A DNA stretch of 35,587 bases. Origin: Synergistales bacterium. Lineage in GTDB: Bacteria; Synergistota; Synergistia; Synergistales; Synergistaceae. A program made the position numbers and the translations under genes. Within the stretch, counting starts at the first letter, position 1. The number at the start of each line of letters is the position of its first letter. Positions 1 through 9,309 of this stretch are shown here, piece by piece. Below the pieces are notes generated by a model, which did no database searches, had not been told where the DNA came from, and saw only the letters and a list, made by a program, of their open reading frames with translations. Location of the stretch: the NCBI GenBank assembly GCA_026002695.1, contig BOCB01000012.1, positions 1 to 35,587 on the forward strand, given 5' to 3'.

Positions 1-2
1 GC

Positions 3-83
3 TATGGAATTGGGGCCCATACCGAGGCTGAAAGCTGGGTAGCGGATGCCATCGACTTTTGGACAGAGCATAAGAGGAACTGA
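3..83 (+). CDS. C-terminal fragment of an alpha/beta-hydrolase-like protein (gene enters from outside the window)
   Basis: An open frame runs from the window edge to TGA at 81-83 and encodes 26 residues beginning YGIGAHTEAESWV and ending in a Trp/Glu/His-rich helix. The pattern of Y/F-G-x-G followed by TEAE-x-W-x-x-x-A-x-x-FW resembles the end of acetyl-esterase-like alpha/beta hydrolases, where the catalytic His lies just upstream of the glycine-rich stretch. That His would be outside the window. The family call rests on memory of this short motif only. The gene appears to belong to the chromosome flanking the island. Confidence 0.4.
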   Translation, partial: YGIGAHTEAESWVADAIDFWTEHKRN

Positions 84-221
84 AGGAGAAAACATAGAGT
101 ACGAAATTCAGCGAGACGACAAGACAAAGGTCACATTAGCTCAAAAATTCAGGTGTTTCTCTGTGAGAAGCTCCATCTGGACAAAAAGTTGTGTCAGTAT
201 CCATTAAGGAGGAATCAGTCT

Positions 222-955
222 ATGAAAACAAGAAAGTTGAGAGATTTGGAAGTTTCAGCTGTTGGTATGGGGTGTATGGGGTTCAGCCACGGTTACGGTC
301 CGCTACCGGATAAGGCGGAAGCGATTCGACTGATTCGCCAAGCCCATGAGCTTGGCTGCACTTTCTATGACACTGCACAGAGCTATGGGATTGGTGCGAA
401 TGAGGAATTGGTTGGGGAAGCCTTACAACCCATACGCTCAGAAATTATCCTGGCAACGAAGTTTCGAGCGAGCCGGGAAAAGGGGGAGTTGATGCAACAG
501 ACCCGCAATCTTGTGGAAATCTCTCTGAAACGCCTTAGTACCGATCACATTGATCTGTTCTATCAGCATCGGGTCAACCCTGAAATTCCGGTGGAGGAAT
601 TTGCCGCCTGTATAGGCCGGCTTATTTTAAAGAAGGGAAAGTCCTTGCATGGGGACTGTCACAACCTAATGTAGATAAATTACGCCGCGCCCATGCGGTC
701 ACGCAGCTCACAGCTGTACAGTGCAAGTTTTCCATGATGGAGCGCAGCTTTGAAACGGAAGTCGTTCCCGCCTGTGAGGAATTGGGCATTGGCTTTGTGC
801 CCTTTTCCCCCTTGGCCAGCGGATTTCTTTCCGGCAAAACAAAGACCGGTGATAAATATGTAGGCGACGATGTACGCCGGGTTATCACTCGATTCCAGAG
901 GGATAACGTAGTGGCAAATCAACCCTTGCTCGACCTGCTTGCGCGGAAAATTTGA
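222..955 (+). pseudogene. Aldo/keto reductase, frameshifted and truncated
   Basis: The ATG at 222 follows a strong TAAGGAGGA site. The N-terminal frame matches the AKR TIM barrel of NADPH oxidoreductases, with GMGCMG near the start, FYDTAQSYG carrying the catalytic Tyr/Asp region, ATKF and IDLFYQHR. Around 622-632 (CTTATTTTAAAG) the frame breaks. The next frame continues as KEGKVLAWGLSQPNVDKLRRAH and then FVPFSPLASGFLSGK, the expected downstream AKR sequence. A net shift of one or two bases in the short T run explains this. The second frame stops at 953-955, just after NQPLLDLLA, so the last ~80-100 residues with the cofactor-binding end of the barrel are missing. Frameshift plus truncation means it is dead, unless the frameshift is a sequencing error. 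It marks the left edge of the island. Confidence 0.85.
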
Positions 956-1089
956 ACCTGTGGTTTGAGGGTAAGCACAGCAAGTGTCAACAGAAAATTT
1001 CACATGAGCGATTTAAGCAATTCTATGATAAACTTACATTAAAAATTATAAGGTGTTACCTAAGACACAGGAGAGAGAAGGAATCATTG

Positions 1090-3252
1090 ATGAGCGCGAA
1101 ACGTATCGTAATGGCCTGCCCGGTCGGAACGTCGTTGGGAGGCAATGTTAAACCCACACATAATGATGACAGGGCTTGGGCGAAAGTATTACGAGAGGAA
1201 AGAGACAGAGGAGAATTCTTCCTGAAAAAATTCATAGATGAAAAATCCGAAAAATCCTCCGTAGAAGAGGCTGTTGATGCGTGGCTCGATGAAAAGACAA
1301 CGATCAAGAACAATACGCTTCCTACCGCAGAATTACAGAGCATTGTCCGTTGGATTTTCAGTCCGGTATTTCAGAAGGAATATAAAGATGTAACGATTGA
1401 ACTTCATCTTTTGCCTTCCAAACACCCTGATTCACACGTTACGGCGCGCATGACTTCTTGTTTTTTGAGTAAGACGCAGTATCTCAAAAATCTCTTACCT
1501 GAAAACGTCAAAATCGATTTCAAGGATATTAAGGCCTTGCCTATTGATGTGTCGGGCGAAAAAGAATTCAACAAGAGCATTGGCGCGTTGTTCCAAAAGT
1601 ACGACGCCTTGAGAAAAGAAGCCGGCATAGCGGAATTTGTAATTAACAGTACCGGAGGATTTAAGGCAATATGCGCTTTTTCATCGATTTACGCGCAGGT
1701 GCATGGATTGAGATGTATTTATACGTTTGAAACCAATGTCAATACAGCCATAGAACTTCCGTCCCTGCCTATCGGATATGCATTAGAATCCTTGGATGAC
1801 GAAATTTCAATTCTCAAAGGGTTAGGGCAAAACCAGCTTGCCGGCATAGACCGCGACAGTCTGTCTCCTTGGCTGCAAAACCTGTTTCGTGATGAAAAAC
1901 TTTCCCCGCTTGCGGATATGCTCCTTAAGCACTACGAAGAACGCCGCCATACATCAGACGCCATTGGTTTGGGTATGTTAGACCAAATTGAAGACGCGGA
2001 AATAAGGAATTGCCTTAAAGAACTCATTCGCGGCTCGTGGTCGCAGCTTTGGCTTGGCGATCAGATACCTGAGACGGTCGAACACAGTCGGCGTCATTCC
2101 AAGCGCCTGATGGAGCTGGCGGGAAATTTCTGCCGCTGCGCTAAGAAAGAACTCGGCGATATGGGTATGTCAAAAGATAAGACCAAGGCGCTTTTGATAG
2201 CCTCCATATACCTTCACGACATTGGGCATACAGCTATGATTCACCCGTTAGCTCCTAAAAGTGACGCCGAGGGGGTATTTCCTCTGGGGGACTTCCCGTC
2301 TTGCGTTCGCGAAGTTCATCATTTACTGTCCGCTGACGCGATTTTGGCGCGCGCGGAAGACCTCTTCCCCGAATCTAACTCCGGCGAAGACAGCGAGAAA
2401 ATACAAGGAATCAAAGATATGCTGAGAACCCTTGTTCCATATGTTGCGGCGCATCATAGAGGCTACACGACACTGACGAACGAACAGGGAAAATCCGGCG
2501 GCAAACCAATCGTAAACCTCGTGGGCAAATTGCTCTACGGCCAAAAATTTCACGACACCCTTCAGCCTTTAGAGCGCCGTTTGGAAGACGACCCTGACGT
2601 GATACTCGACAAATGGGGGCTGACGTCTAAAGACGTTTTGACGACCGCCGCTTTGCTACGCGTTTTAGATGGCTGCGACGCTCAGATCGACCGCACGGGC
2701 AGCGACGAATATGCCGATGCCCGCGCCAAGCGCACAAGGATGGAAGCAAAGGCTATCTGGCGTGAGTTGTTGCCGTTTTTAGATGGTATAGATACCGATA
2801 TCAGGAAATCAGCGAAGGACATTTACAAAGAAGCGGAAAAGTTCGAATTGGGAGAACCTGATAAAAAGATACTCGGCGGCCTTTGCGGAAAAATTTATGA
2901 AAAAGTCATAGAGAAACTGCTTCTCCTGAAAGGCAGCGAAGAAATATGCGCGATTATGCCCGGCAATCATCAAGAGATGATGACACTTTCCATGATCAAC
3001 CGATACGCCTTCAAATGGGAACAGTTCTTGCATTTCGATAAACATCGCAGCGTCAACTTTGTCCTGCCGGTGCGTGTGAAGAATGACGTTATCTTCCGAG
3101 TTTTCCCTAACGCTGATTTTGAGAATAAGGACAGGGACAGTATTGTCGATGAGATCGTCGGAGCTATACGCGATGAAATTACCAAGACCGGCGAAGTCTT
3201 AAAGAGACTGCATGTCACAGTAGAAAAGGTGAACTATGATGAGCGAAAATAA
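1090..3252 (+). CDS. CARF-HD protein: predicted cyclic-oligoadenylate-sensing HD phosphohydrolase
   Basis: This 720-residue protein starts at ATG 1090, preceded by GGAGAGAGAAGGA. An in-frame start at 952 lacks a ribosome site and overlaps the dead AKR gene. The N-terminus (IVMACPVGTSLGGN) and NSTGGFKA at residues 186-193 are the nucleotide-binding loops of the APE2256/TIGR02619-type CARF domain. The C-terminal half has an HD domain: H332 in VEHSRRHSKR, H376-D377 in YLHDIGHT, His pairs in VREVHH and AAHHRG, and a late Asp in LRVLDGCDAQID. CARF domains bind cyclic oligoadenylate made by Cas10. HD domains hydrolyse phosphoesters or nucleic acids using bound metal. The exact substrate cannot be told; nuclease, ring-nuclease and nucleotide-hydrolase roles are all possible. 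Its last 17 nt overlap the RNA polymerase gene, so the two are probably translationally coupled. Confidence 0.85.
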   Translation: MSAKRIVMACPVGTSLGGNVKPTHNDDRAWAKVLREERDRGEFFLKKFIDEKSEKSSVEEAVDAWLDEKTTIKNNTLPTAELQSIVRWIFSPVFQKEYKDVTIELHLLPSKHPDSHVTARMTSCFLSKTQYLKNLLPENVKIDFKDIKALPIDVSGEKEFNKSIGALFQKYDALRKEAGIAEFVINSTGGFKAICAFSSIYAQVHGLRCIYTFETNVNTAIELPSLPIGYALESLDDEISILKGLGQNQLAGIDRDSLSPWLQNLFRDEKLSPLADMLLKHYEERRHTSDAIGLGMLDQIEDAEIRNCLKELIRGSWSQLWLGDQIPETVEHSRRHSKRLMELAGNFCRCAKKELGDMGMSKDKTKALLIASIYLHDIGHTAMIHPLAPKSDAEGVFPLGDFPSCVREVHHLLSADAILARAEDLFPESNSGEDSEKIQGIKDMLRTLVPYVAAHHRGYTTLTNEQGKSGGKPIVNLVGKLLYGQKFHDTLQPLERRLEDDPDVILDKWGLTSKDVLTTAALLRVLDGCDAQIDRTGSDEYADARAKRTRMEAKAIWRELLPFLDGIDTDIRKSAKDIYKEAEKFELGEPDKKILGGLCGKIYEKVIEKLLLLKGSEEICAIMPGNHQEMMTLSMINRYAFKWEQFLHFDKHRSVNFVLPVRVKNDVIFRVFPNADFENKDRDSIVDEIVGAIRDEITKTGEVLKRLHVTVEKVNYDERK

Positions 3253-6200
3253 AGAAGCGCGTGAAAAAATCCTATCCTGCGTTGAGGGAATGATTTCCGA
3301 GGTTTTAGGGTCTCACGGGTTAAGCGAGGGCGTATTAAAGCCAGATTGTCGAATGCTTGACGATATGCCGTGTATTCATGGGCAGGAACGTTTTGTATGT
3401 GAGATAACGCTTTCGGGCGCGGCCATAGAATCCGCCGTGTCGGGCTATAAGGAAAGCGTTGGGGAAAACAGGCAGGACTTGAGGAATACGCTCTGGGGGA
3501 AAAGCGATTCTTGGAGTTTTTTGTGGTTTCTGCCCAAGGGACTTGAGAGGGAAGAGACAGAAAATGTTGATTTTACGGATATTAACGGCCAAAAGTGGAT
3601 AAGCCCGCTCAGGGTATTGCCGCCTGAAAAACAGGAATCTCTTCTGAATAAGCCTGTCGTTCTGGAAAAAGACGTTCCGGACGAGACCGCCTGGCGCGTT
3701 GTTTCGCATTTTTGGGAGAGGGCGGAGTTCTTTTGGCGGCGTTTTTGCGAAAACATAACTAAAAATAAGGAGGGCGGGAAAACATACCTGCCCTATAAAG
3801 CGTTAGTGAAGCTTGAAGCGTCGCTGAATGCGATTTGGACGAGTTCAAAGGCCAATAAATATATGCTCCGCGATTTATCGGATCACGGAGACGTTAATAA
3901 ACTGCTTCTGATGGAAACAAAGCGCGGGGTGAATGTCGCCTATAAGCCCAAACAAGCGGGGCGCGTTCGTCTGCCGCATCTGTCGCACAGGGGGCGCTTG
4001 TGTCCGTATCATACTCCGGAGTCGAAGGATATCGGGCTGCATCTCTTCCGGAGCGCGGGAAGTACTTATTCGCCATCTGAAAAAAAGATTAAAGTTAAAG
4101 AGAGAGAACATTTGGTTTCTCTTGCGGTGGGGCTTATCCCTTATATCGAGCACTCCGACGGGCCTCGTCTTTTGATGGGGGGTAAAAATCTCAAACAGGC
4201 CGAACACGGGATCAAAGAGCTATGTGACGAAAATCTTCCCACAGCTCGGGTGCCCGGGTATCTCGAGAGCGAGATAAAAAACGACGAAACCTTGGGCATA
4301 GAGAACAACCGCTTCAAGTATCCCCTCGGACTTGACGCCCTTGTCGCCGTCATGCCGTATAAGGGATTCACTTACGAGGACGGATTGGTAGTATCCCGCT
4401 ATTTTGCCAACAAACTGAGCATCCCCGATGGAAGCCGCCTTCAAACCGAGATTTTGAAGATCAATCTTTCAAATGACGAAAAATTGCCGACGATTGAAAA
4501 AATGGAGAACGAGCTGAACGAAAGGCGTGATACTCCCTATTCGTTTAACGCCGCGCTTCCCTTGCCTCAGATATGCGAGGGGAAAACGCCCGCGCCTCGT
4601 TACGGCTGCCGCTATGACGGGAAGCTGAAGAGCTGTGAAATAAGCGTTGTTCCAGAGCGCAAGAAAAGCGGACCTCGCGGAAAAGCGGAAAAAAGCGAGC
4701 AGGACGATAAAGGCGGAACTTTTATTCGCTTAAAGATACGCTATGAGTTCAGCGTAGAGAGGTCTTTAGCTGTCGGGGACAAGCTCACGGGGCGTCACGG
4801 CAACAAGGGCGTCGTTACGCATATCATGGACAAACCCGCAACGGCAGTTATCGTGGGCAGGGAAACTCCGATAGATATAGATTTGATGATTTCGCCCGGC
4901 GCGCTGATGGGGCGTAAAAACCTCGGGCAGCTTTACGAGATGACGCACTCTCTGCTCCTTTGGGGCAAGGAGGAGGAGAAACTCTTTGACTCTCCCGATT
5001 ACGATGAATGGCGCGAGAAACTGTCTTGCGTTGAGCGTAATAAATTATTGACCCACGATCAATTGGCTGATTTGCTGCCGGTTGCAAAAAAAATGGCCGG
5101 CAGCGAGGACGGCTCGTTTAAGATACTCCTGCCGAACGGAGAAGGCGAATATCGCGCTTTTGTCGGTTTTCAGCATATCGCGCGCCTTCATCATCACGTA
5201 AGAGCCAAACTGCAATATCGGCAAAAATCGGGGCCGTTCAATTCCCTTCTGGCCCAGCCCGGCTCCGGCGGAGGAAACGCGGGGCAGAGGCTCGGCGAAA
5301 TGGAGAATTGGTCGTGCCTCAGCCACCCTATTGTTGGCGAGAAGGATTCTTTCAACCTGCTCTTCAGTATGAGGAAAGAGCACGGCGAAGCCTCGGGAAC
5401 CAGAGAGCTTGTCCGTTCCATTTTGTGGTCTCTTGGCCATAGAGTGGGCGAAAATGCGGAGATTGAGCGCTTGAGCGCGGAAAAAGAAGCCTTTTACTCT
5501 GCGGTTCCGCTTGAGGATAAACACGATTTGTCTTCAATCAGAGATAAAATAAGCGCGCGCATGGAAAAGAAAATGTCATCCGCGTCAGGGCTCGAAATCA
5601 AGCCCGAGCGGTACTTAGCCGATAAATTGTACGTCTCAAAGAAGGAAATTAAGTCCACTGTCGATTTAGGGGAGCTTTTGAATAAAGCTATGAGTGAACT
5701 TGGGGGCGAGGCGGCGAAGATAAGAGAAAGATTAGAGTCCTTCTTTGTATTCGAGAATGGAAAGGTCTTTCTGCCTGTCGCGCTTGATGCCTTGCTTCAA
5801 CATGACCGCACCGGAAAAGCGTTTTCGAACTTGTTCGCTAAATTTCGCGATTTCTCCAACCATCAAACCATAGAAAACGCCGCAGCTTTGTTGGGGAGGA
5901 GGAAAAAGCCACCCCAAAAAACCGATCCGGAAGCGCCGGAACAGGACGGGCAGGGCGGTGAGCTCAAAGACGAGTATTCCGTAAAGGGAGCCGTCTTTGA
6001 GTATCAGTCGGCGCTTGCCGAGCTATTGAAAGGGAAGCTGGGACTTTTCCGCAGACACCTTTTGGGACGCAGACTGAATCACTCGGCTCGCGGCGTCATA
6101 GTCCCATGCCCCGAACTGGAAATTGACCGGGTACGCCTTCCGAAGAGCCTCTTTCTCGGTATGCTGACGGATGAAACAAAAGGGCGCTTGCAAGGAAAAA

Positions 6201-8272
6201 AAGAAGCCTTTTCCGACGAAATTCCGTCTGACAAGCTTAACGGCATATTGGAAGACTGCCCGGTGTGGGTTATCCTTATCCGCCAGCCGAGCCTGCACCG
6301 CCATAACTTCATGGCGTTCCGCGCTTCGTGCTGGGACGATGACGTTATCGGCATACCTCCGTTTGCAACGCCGGGCTACAACGCCGACTTCGACGGGGAC
6401 ACCATGGCCGTTTTCCTGCCTCCCGAACCATACGCCAAAGATCTGTCCCATATATCTCTCTTGAATAACCCCGGGCTTGTAGGGACGGGGAAGCTCGCTC
6501 TGGCTGACGGGTTGGATCTCGCATTGGGATGGATGGATATTTATAAAAATGACAAGGATACATATAAGGATAAATATGATGATTGGCTTGAAAAATCGGG
6601 AAAAGCTGGGGACAAACCGGAAAGGATCGAGGCTAATCCTGAGAGTTCCGAGGACAAGCCGAAAAAACCGGAGGACAAGTTTGTCCCGTTAGGCGACGTC
6701 TTGGCCGGACTCTTCAGGAAAATTTCCCGCAAAGATGACCTATTGACTGCGATACGGGAACTTCAGGAGGACGTTTGCGAGGCTTCGACAGGCGCAGCTA
6801 CTATGACGCCGATGGATTTTGAGAACCTGTATCAAGAAATACACGAGAAGCAAGATGCGGGCGGCTTCGCGTTTCCTAAGGACTTCGAGTACAACGAAAA
6901 AGAGACCGAGGATGACCTGAAGGAGTGGGTCAAAAAAAACCACGATGATAAAAGCAATTTGGCCGACTTCGTTCATTACAAGGTCAAGGGCGGAGTGAAA
7001 GAACTGCGCGTTATGGCGGCTTTCGTGGGCAAAATGACCGACTATGACGAAAGCGAAAAAGAAAAAGACAGGGATAAATCAGAGGAATCAAGGATTGAGA
7101 GCTCTTTCTGGGAAGGACTTTCTGATGATGATATGTTCCGATACTCATACGCGACGCGCAGTTCTATGGCCTCGAAAAAATTGGACGTCGCGCAGGCGGG
7201 GTATCTTTCGTACCTTCTGGCGGAGGGACTTTATGATACCGCCATCACGGAAAAAAGATGCGGCGCTAAATCGGGGATGAAGGTCTCGTGGATTTCCGGA
7301 GAAGGGGCTCTTTATCTGTCCATTGACAATAAGAAAATCAAATTCCCTCTTTCAGGAGACGCGAACGAGGAAAATCTGACTAAGACTTTGAAGCGTATCG
7401 CATGGGGACGCGAGCCATTGGTAAAACCTGATGCGCTTTTGACGTCCAAGGACATCGAACACATCGCCGCGTTTTGGTGGGATAAGAAACCTATCCCGGA
7501 AGGTTCTGAAGATATTTTGGACAGTGAAGGCGCTTTGTATTTGCGTTCCCCTCTGACTTGCGAACACAAGAAAAGGCGAGGCGTTTGCGCGGCTTGCGCC
7601 GGAGCCGACCCCGCTTCCATGCCTTATGACAAGCCGAGCCTGATGGAAGTCGGCAGCCGGGTGGGACTTACAGCCGCGCAAGCTATCGGTGAGCGAGGCA
7701 CTCAGCTGGCAATGAAGCGATTCCACGACACGGGAAGCGCCGGAAACAAAGGCCCCGTCAAAGGCGAAGGACAAAATTCCATCATGACTTGCAAACATGA
7801 AGGGAGAGCGATTTGTAAGGCTTGCACGGGAGGGGGCTGCGTGAACGAAAGCTCCGACGAATGCGAGAGGCGAATACAGAATTTCACGCGAATAGATTTG
7901 CTGAAACACCTCCTGATTAGCGGACACTGCGTTTATGGAGAGGAATTAGGCAAGAATTCCAAGGAAGAGGGCAAGAAGCCTGATACGAGCCTTGAGCGCC
8001 TCGATCAGTTGCTTGCGAAAGTTCTGACCGAGGATGGCAAGGCTTTCGGGGAGCTGCCGCAGCAGCTGATTCACTTCGAGCTGGCGCTGATGGCTCCGCA
8101 GGGGCTTGCCGCTTGGTCAAAAGAGGCCGAAGGACGCTGGCTTTCGGCATTCGCCTATAGCGGAATGGCGGCTCTTGAAGACCCCGAAAAGGAATCGCCG
8201 CAGGGTGAAAAATGGAGCAGCCCGAAGAGCCGCCTGATGTGGGACAGGGAAGACGGGGGGACGGACGAATGA
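3236..8272 (+). CDS. Single-chain DNA-directed RNA polymerase (beta and beta' cores fused), type III CRISPR-associated
   Basis: This 1678-residue protein carries RNA polymerase landmarks in beta-then-beta' order. Beta-like: GRLCPYHTPE (about 253-262; compare GRxCPIETPEG), LIPYIEHSDGPRLLMG (fork/rif region), YEDGLVVS, GDKLTGRHGNKG (514-525), a GALMGRKNLGQ segment, and GGGNAGQRLGEME. Beta'-like: FLPVALDALLQHD, LLGRRLNHSARGVIV, RQPSLHRHNFMAF, catalytic NADFDGD (1049-1055; D1051, D1053, D1055), zinc cysteines C1342, C1442, C1451 and C1454, and a trigger loop ending AMKRFHDTG with H1497. The C-terminus (WLSAF..GMAALEDP) matches the end of beta'. E. coli beta plus beta' total about 2750 residues, so this is a minimal version. 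The beta' zinc finger, most of the clamp and the usual clamp helices bound by sigma are missing or very short, and the bridge helix lacks canonical SGARGS. All core catalytic motifs are intact, so an active enzyme is expected. No alpha, omega or sigma gene is nearby. Start ATG 3236 or 3239. Confidence 0.92.
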   Translation: MMSENKEAREKILSCVEGMISEVLGSHGLSEGVLKPDCRMLDDMPCIHGQERFVCEITLSGAAIESAVSGYKESVGENRQDLRNTLWGKSDSWSFLWFLPKGLEREETENVDFTDINGQKWISPLRVLPPEKQESLLNKPVVLEKDVPDETAWRVVSHFWERAEFFWRRFCENITKNKEGGKTYLPYKALVKLEASLNAIWTSSKANKYMLRDLSDHGDVNKLLLMETKRGVNVAYKPKQAGRVRLPHLSHRGRLCPYHTPESKDIGLHLFRSAGSTYSPSEKKIKVKEREHLVSLAVGLIPYIEHSDGPRLLMGGKNLKQAEHGIKELCDENLPTARVPGYLESEIKNDETLGIENNRFKYPLGLDALVAVMPYKGFTYEDGLVVSRYFANKLSIPDGSRLQTEILKINLSNDEKLPTIEKMENELNERRDTPYSFNAALPLPQICEGKTPAPRYGCRYDGKLKSCEISVVPERKKSGPRGKAEKSEQDDKGGTFIRLKIRYEFSVERSLAVGDKLTGRHGNKGVVTHIMDKPATAVIVGRETPIDIDLMISPGALMGRKNLGQLYEMTHSLLLWGKEEEKLFDSPDYDEWREKLSCVERNKLLTHDQLADLLPVAKKMAGSEDGSFKILLPNGEGEYRAFVGFQHIARLHHHVRAKLQYRQKSGPFNSLLAQPGSGGGNAGQRLGEMENWSCLSHPIVGEKDSFNLLFSMRKEHGEASGTRELVRSILWSLGHRVGENAEIERLSAEKEAFYSAVPLEDKHDLSSIRDKISARMEKKMSSASGLEIKPERYLADKLYVSKKEIKSTVDLGELLNKAMSELGGEAAKIRERLESFFVFENGKVFLPVALDALLQHDRTGKAFSNLFAKFRDFSNHQTIENAAALLGRRKKPPQKTDPEAPEQDGQGGELKDEYSVKGAVFEYQSALAELLKGKLGLFRRHLLGRRLNHSARGVIVPCPELEIDRVRLPKSLFLGMLTDETKGRLQGKKEAFSDEIPSDKLNGILEDCPVWVILIRQPSLHRHNFMAFRASCWDDDVIGIPPFATPGYNADFDGDTMAVFLPPEPYAKDLSHISLLNNPGLVGTGKLALADGLDLALGWMDIYKNDKDTYKDKYDDWLEKSGKAGDKPERIEANPESSEDKPKKPEDKFVPLGDVLAGLFRKISRKDDLLTAIRELQEDVCEASTGAATMTPMDFENLYQEIHEKQDAGGFAFPKDFEYNEKETEDDLKEWVKKNHDDKSNLADFVHYKVKGGVKELRVMAAFVGKMTDYDESEKEKDRDKSEESRIESSFWEGLSDDDMFRYSYATRSSMASKKLDVAQAGYLSYLLAEGLYDTAITEKRCGAKSGMKVSWISGEGALYLSIDNKKIKFPLSGDANEENLTKTLKRIAWGREPLVKPDALLTSKDIEHIAAFWWDKKPIPEGSEDILDSEGALYLRSPLTCEHKKRRGVCAACAGADPASMPYDKPSLMEVGSRVGLTAAQAIGERGTQLAMKRFHDTGSAGNKGPVKGEGQNSIMTCKHEGRAICKACTGGGCVNESSDECERRIQNFTRIDLLKHLLISGHCVYGEELGKNSKEEGKKPDTSLERLDQLLAKVLTEDGKAFGELPQQLIHFELALMAPQGLAAWSKEAEGRWLSAFAYSGMAALEDPEKESPQGEKWSSPKSRLMWDREDGGTDE

Positions 8273-9294
8273 GCAGCGGACAAGGCCACTGGACTATAGA
8301 TGACCATACACAGATTGGAACTCAAAGACAAGACCACAGCAACCGTTTTTCTCATACGGAAACTGAAATACCGGAGCTTGAGGACGAACAAGAGGATGAT
8401 GAAGCTTCTGAAGAATTTTCGACTCCTGATGACACGGACTCCGAGGATGATGGGGCATATGACGTTGACTCTGGAGCGGAGGACGAAAATGACCAATTCC
8501 TCGAACCGCAGCTCTATCTCTTGCCTGTCAAATGGATTTGGGCTCCGATAGAAGGCGGGGCTTCGCGTCTTGTCTGGGCGGCTTCGGATTTAACCCTGCG
8601 CCTTGGTGCCATTGAGATATTTCGGCTTTTCATAGAGAGGATACTGGAGGCCGTTTACAGAGCTGAGGTTTCGCTTTTCCCGGAAATAGAGGAAAACTAT
8701 TGGTATACTCCTCCAAGCCCTCTTGATTTAGAGGGATTTTTCCTTCAGGAGTGGCTGAGGGAGCTTGTGAAAATAAAAAGTAAGGCAAACTCAAAGCCTG
8801 AAGACAATAAGGAGTCCGAGGACGGCGAAGATCCCGAGGACGGCGAAGATCCCGAGGACAGCGAAGATACTGAGTACGGCGAAAAATCTAAAAACACGAG
8901 CACGGACAAACAGGTTCCGTGGAGGAAATATCTCAGGGGGTTCACCGTCGCCGTGCCTGTTGATGGCGGTTATGACTTCATTCAGCCCGACCTTTTGATT
9001 TACCATTTGGGGCAAGGCTCTAAATTTCTGCGGGAACCCATCCTGAAGCGCTGGATGAGCTTTGAGGTCAGGGTAAATAACCATGAGAAGAGCCATTTCA
9101 ATCACTCTCAGACACTGAAAGAAAACGACGGCTGGATATATTACCGCACGAGGGAATATGTCGATACCTTGAACGGCGTACTTTCTCCATTATTATTGAG
9201 AAAAGGCGTCTTTGACCCCTACAAGGAGTCGAGCCTGAAAAACAAACTGACAGATATTAAGAAATGGCTCGCTGATCCCGCGAAGAGCTGTTAA
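8269..9294 (+). CDS. Acidic protein of unknown function, probable RNA polymerase partner
   Basis: I do not recognise this 341-residue protein. Its ATG at 8269 overlaps the polymerase stop codon (ATGA), so translation is probably coupled and the two products are likely partners. An N-terminal region (about residues 1-80) is disordered and rich in Asp/Glu. It is followed by a globular segment beginning QLYLLPVKWIWAPIEGG, a second acidic linker with tandem EDGEDPEDGEDPEDSED, and a C-terminal globular part with YDFIQPDLLIYHLG and WMSFEVRVNN. No signal peptide, membrane segment, zinc motif or helix-turn-helix is visible. Possible roles include an assembly subunit replacing alpha, a specificity factor, or a DNA mimic. 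These are inference from position and charge only. Confidence 0.7.
   Translation: MSSGQGHWTIDDHTQIGTQRQDHSNRFSHTETEIPELEDEQEDDEASEEFSTPDDTDSEDDGAYDVDSGAEDENDQFLEPQLYLLPVKWIWAPIEGGASRLVWAASDLTLRLGAIEIFRLFIERILEAVYRAEVSLFPEIEENYWYTPPSPLDLEGFFLQEWLRELVKIKSKANSKPEDNKESEDGEDPEDGEDPEDSEDTEYGEKSKNTSTDKQVPWRKYLRGFTVAVPVDGGYDFIQPDLLIYHLGQGSKFLREPILKRWMSFEVRVNNHEKSHFNHSQTLKENDGWIYYRTREYVDTLNGVLSPLLLRKGVFDPYKESSLKNKLTDIKKWLADPAKSC
8818..8871 (+). repeat. Three tandem 18-bp units inside the acidic linker
   Basis: The unit GAGGACGGCGAAGATCCC occurs at 8818 and 8836, and a variant (GAGGACAGCGAAGATACT) at 8854. It encodes EDGEDP and extends the acidic linker of the protein encoded at 8269-9294. Such units change in number by replication slippage, so linker length may vary between strains. 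Confidence 0.9.
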
Positions 9295-9309
9295 GAAAGG
9301 GATGAGACG

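Noticed and set aside
952..1089. An upstream in-frame start for the CARF-HD gene
   Set aside because: No ribosome site is present, the extra 46 residues have no domain character, and the strong GGAGAGAGAAGGA site fits ATG 1090.
3236..8272. The fused polymerase as the host housekeeping rpoB-rpoC
   Set aside because: It is over 1000 residues shorter than beta plus beta', lacks the beta' N-terminal clamp, and sits in a CARF operon without ribosomal protein genes. A housekeeping role is very unlikely.
8155..8496. A minus-strand ORF opposite the polymerase/acidic-gene junction
   Set aside because: It mirrors the acidic codons on the + strand and has no ribosome site or recognisable domain.
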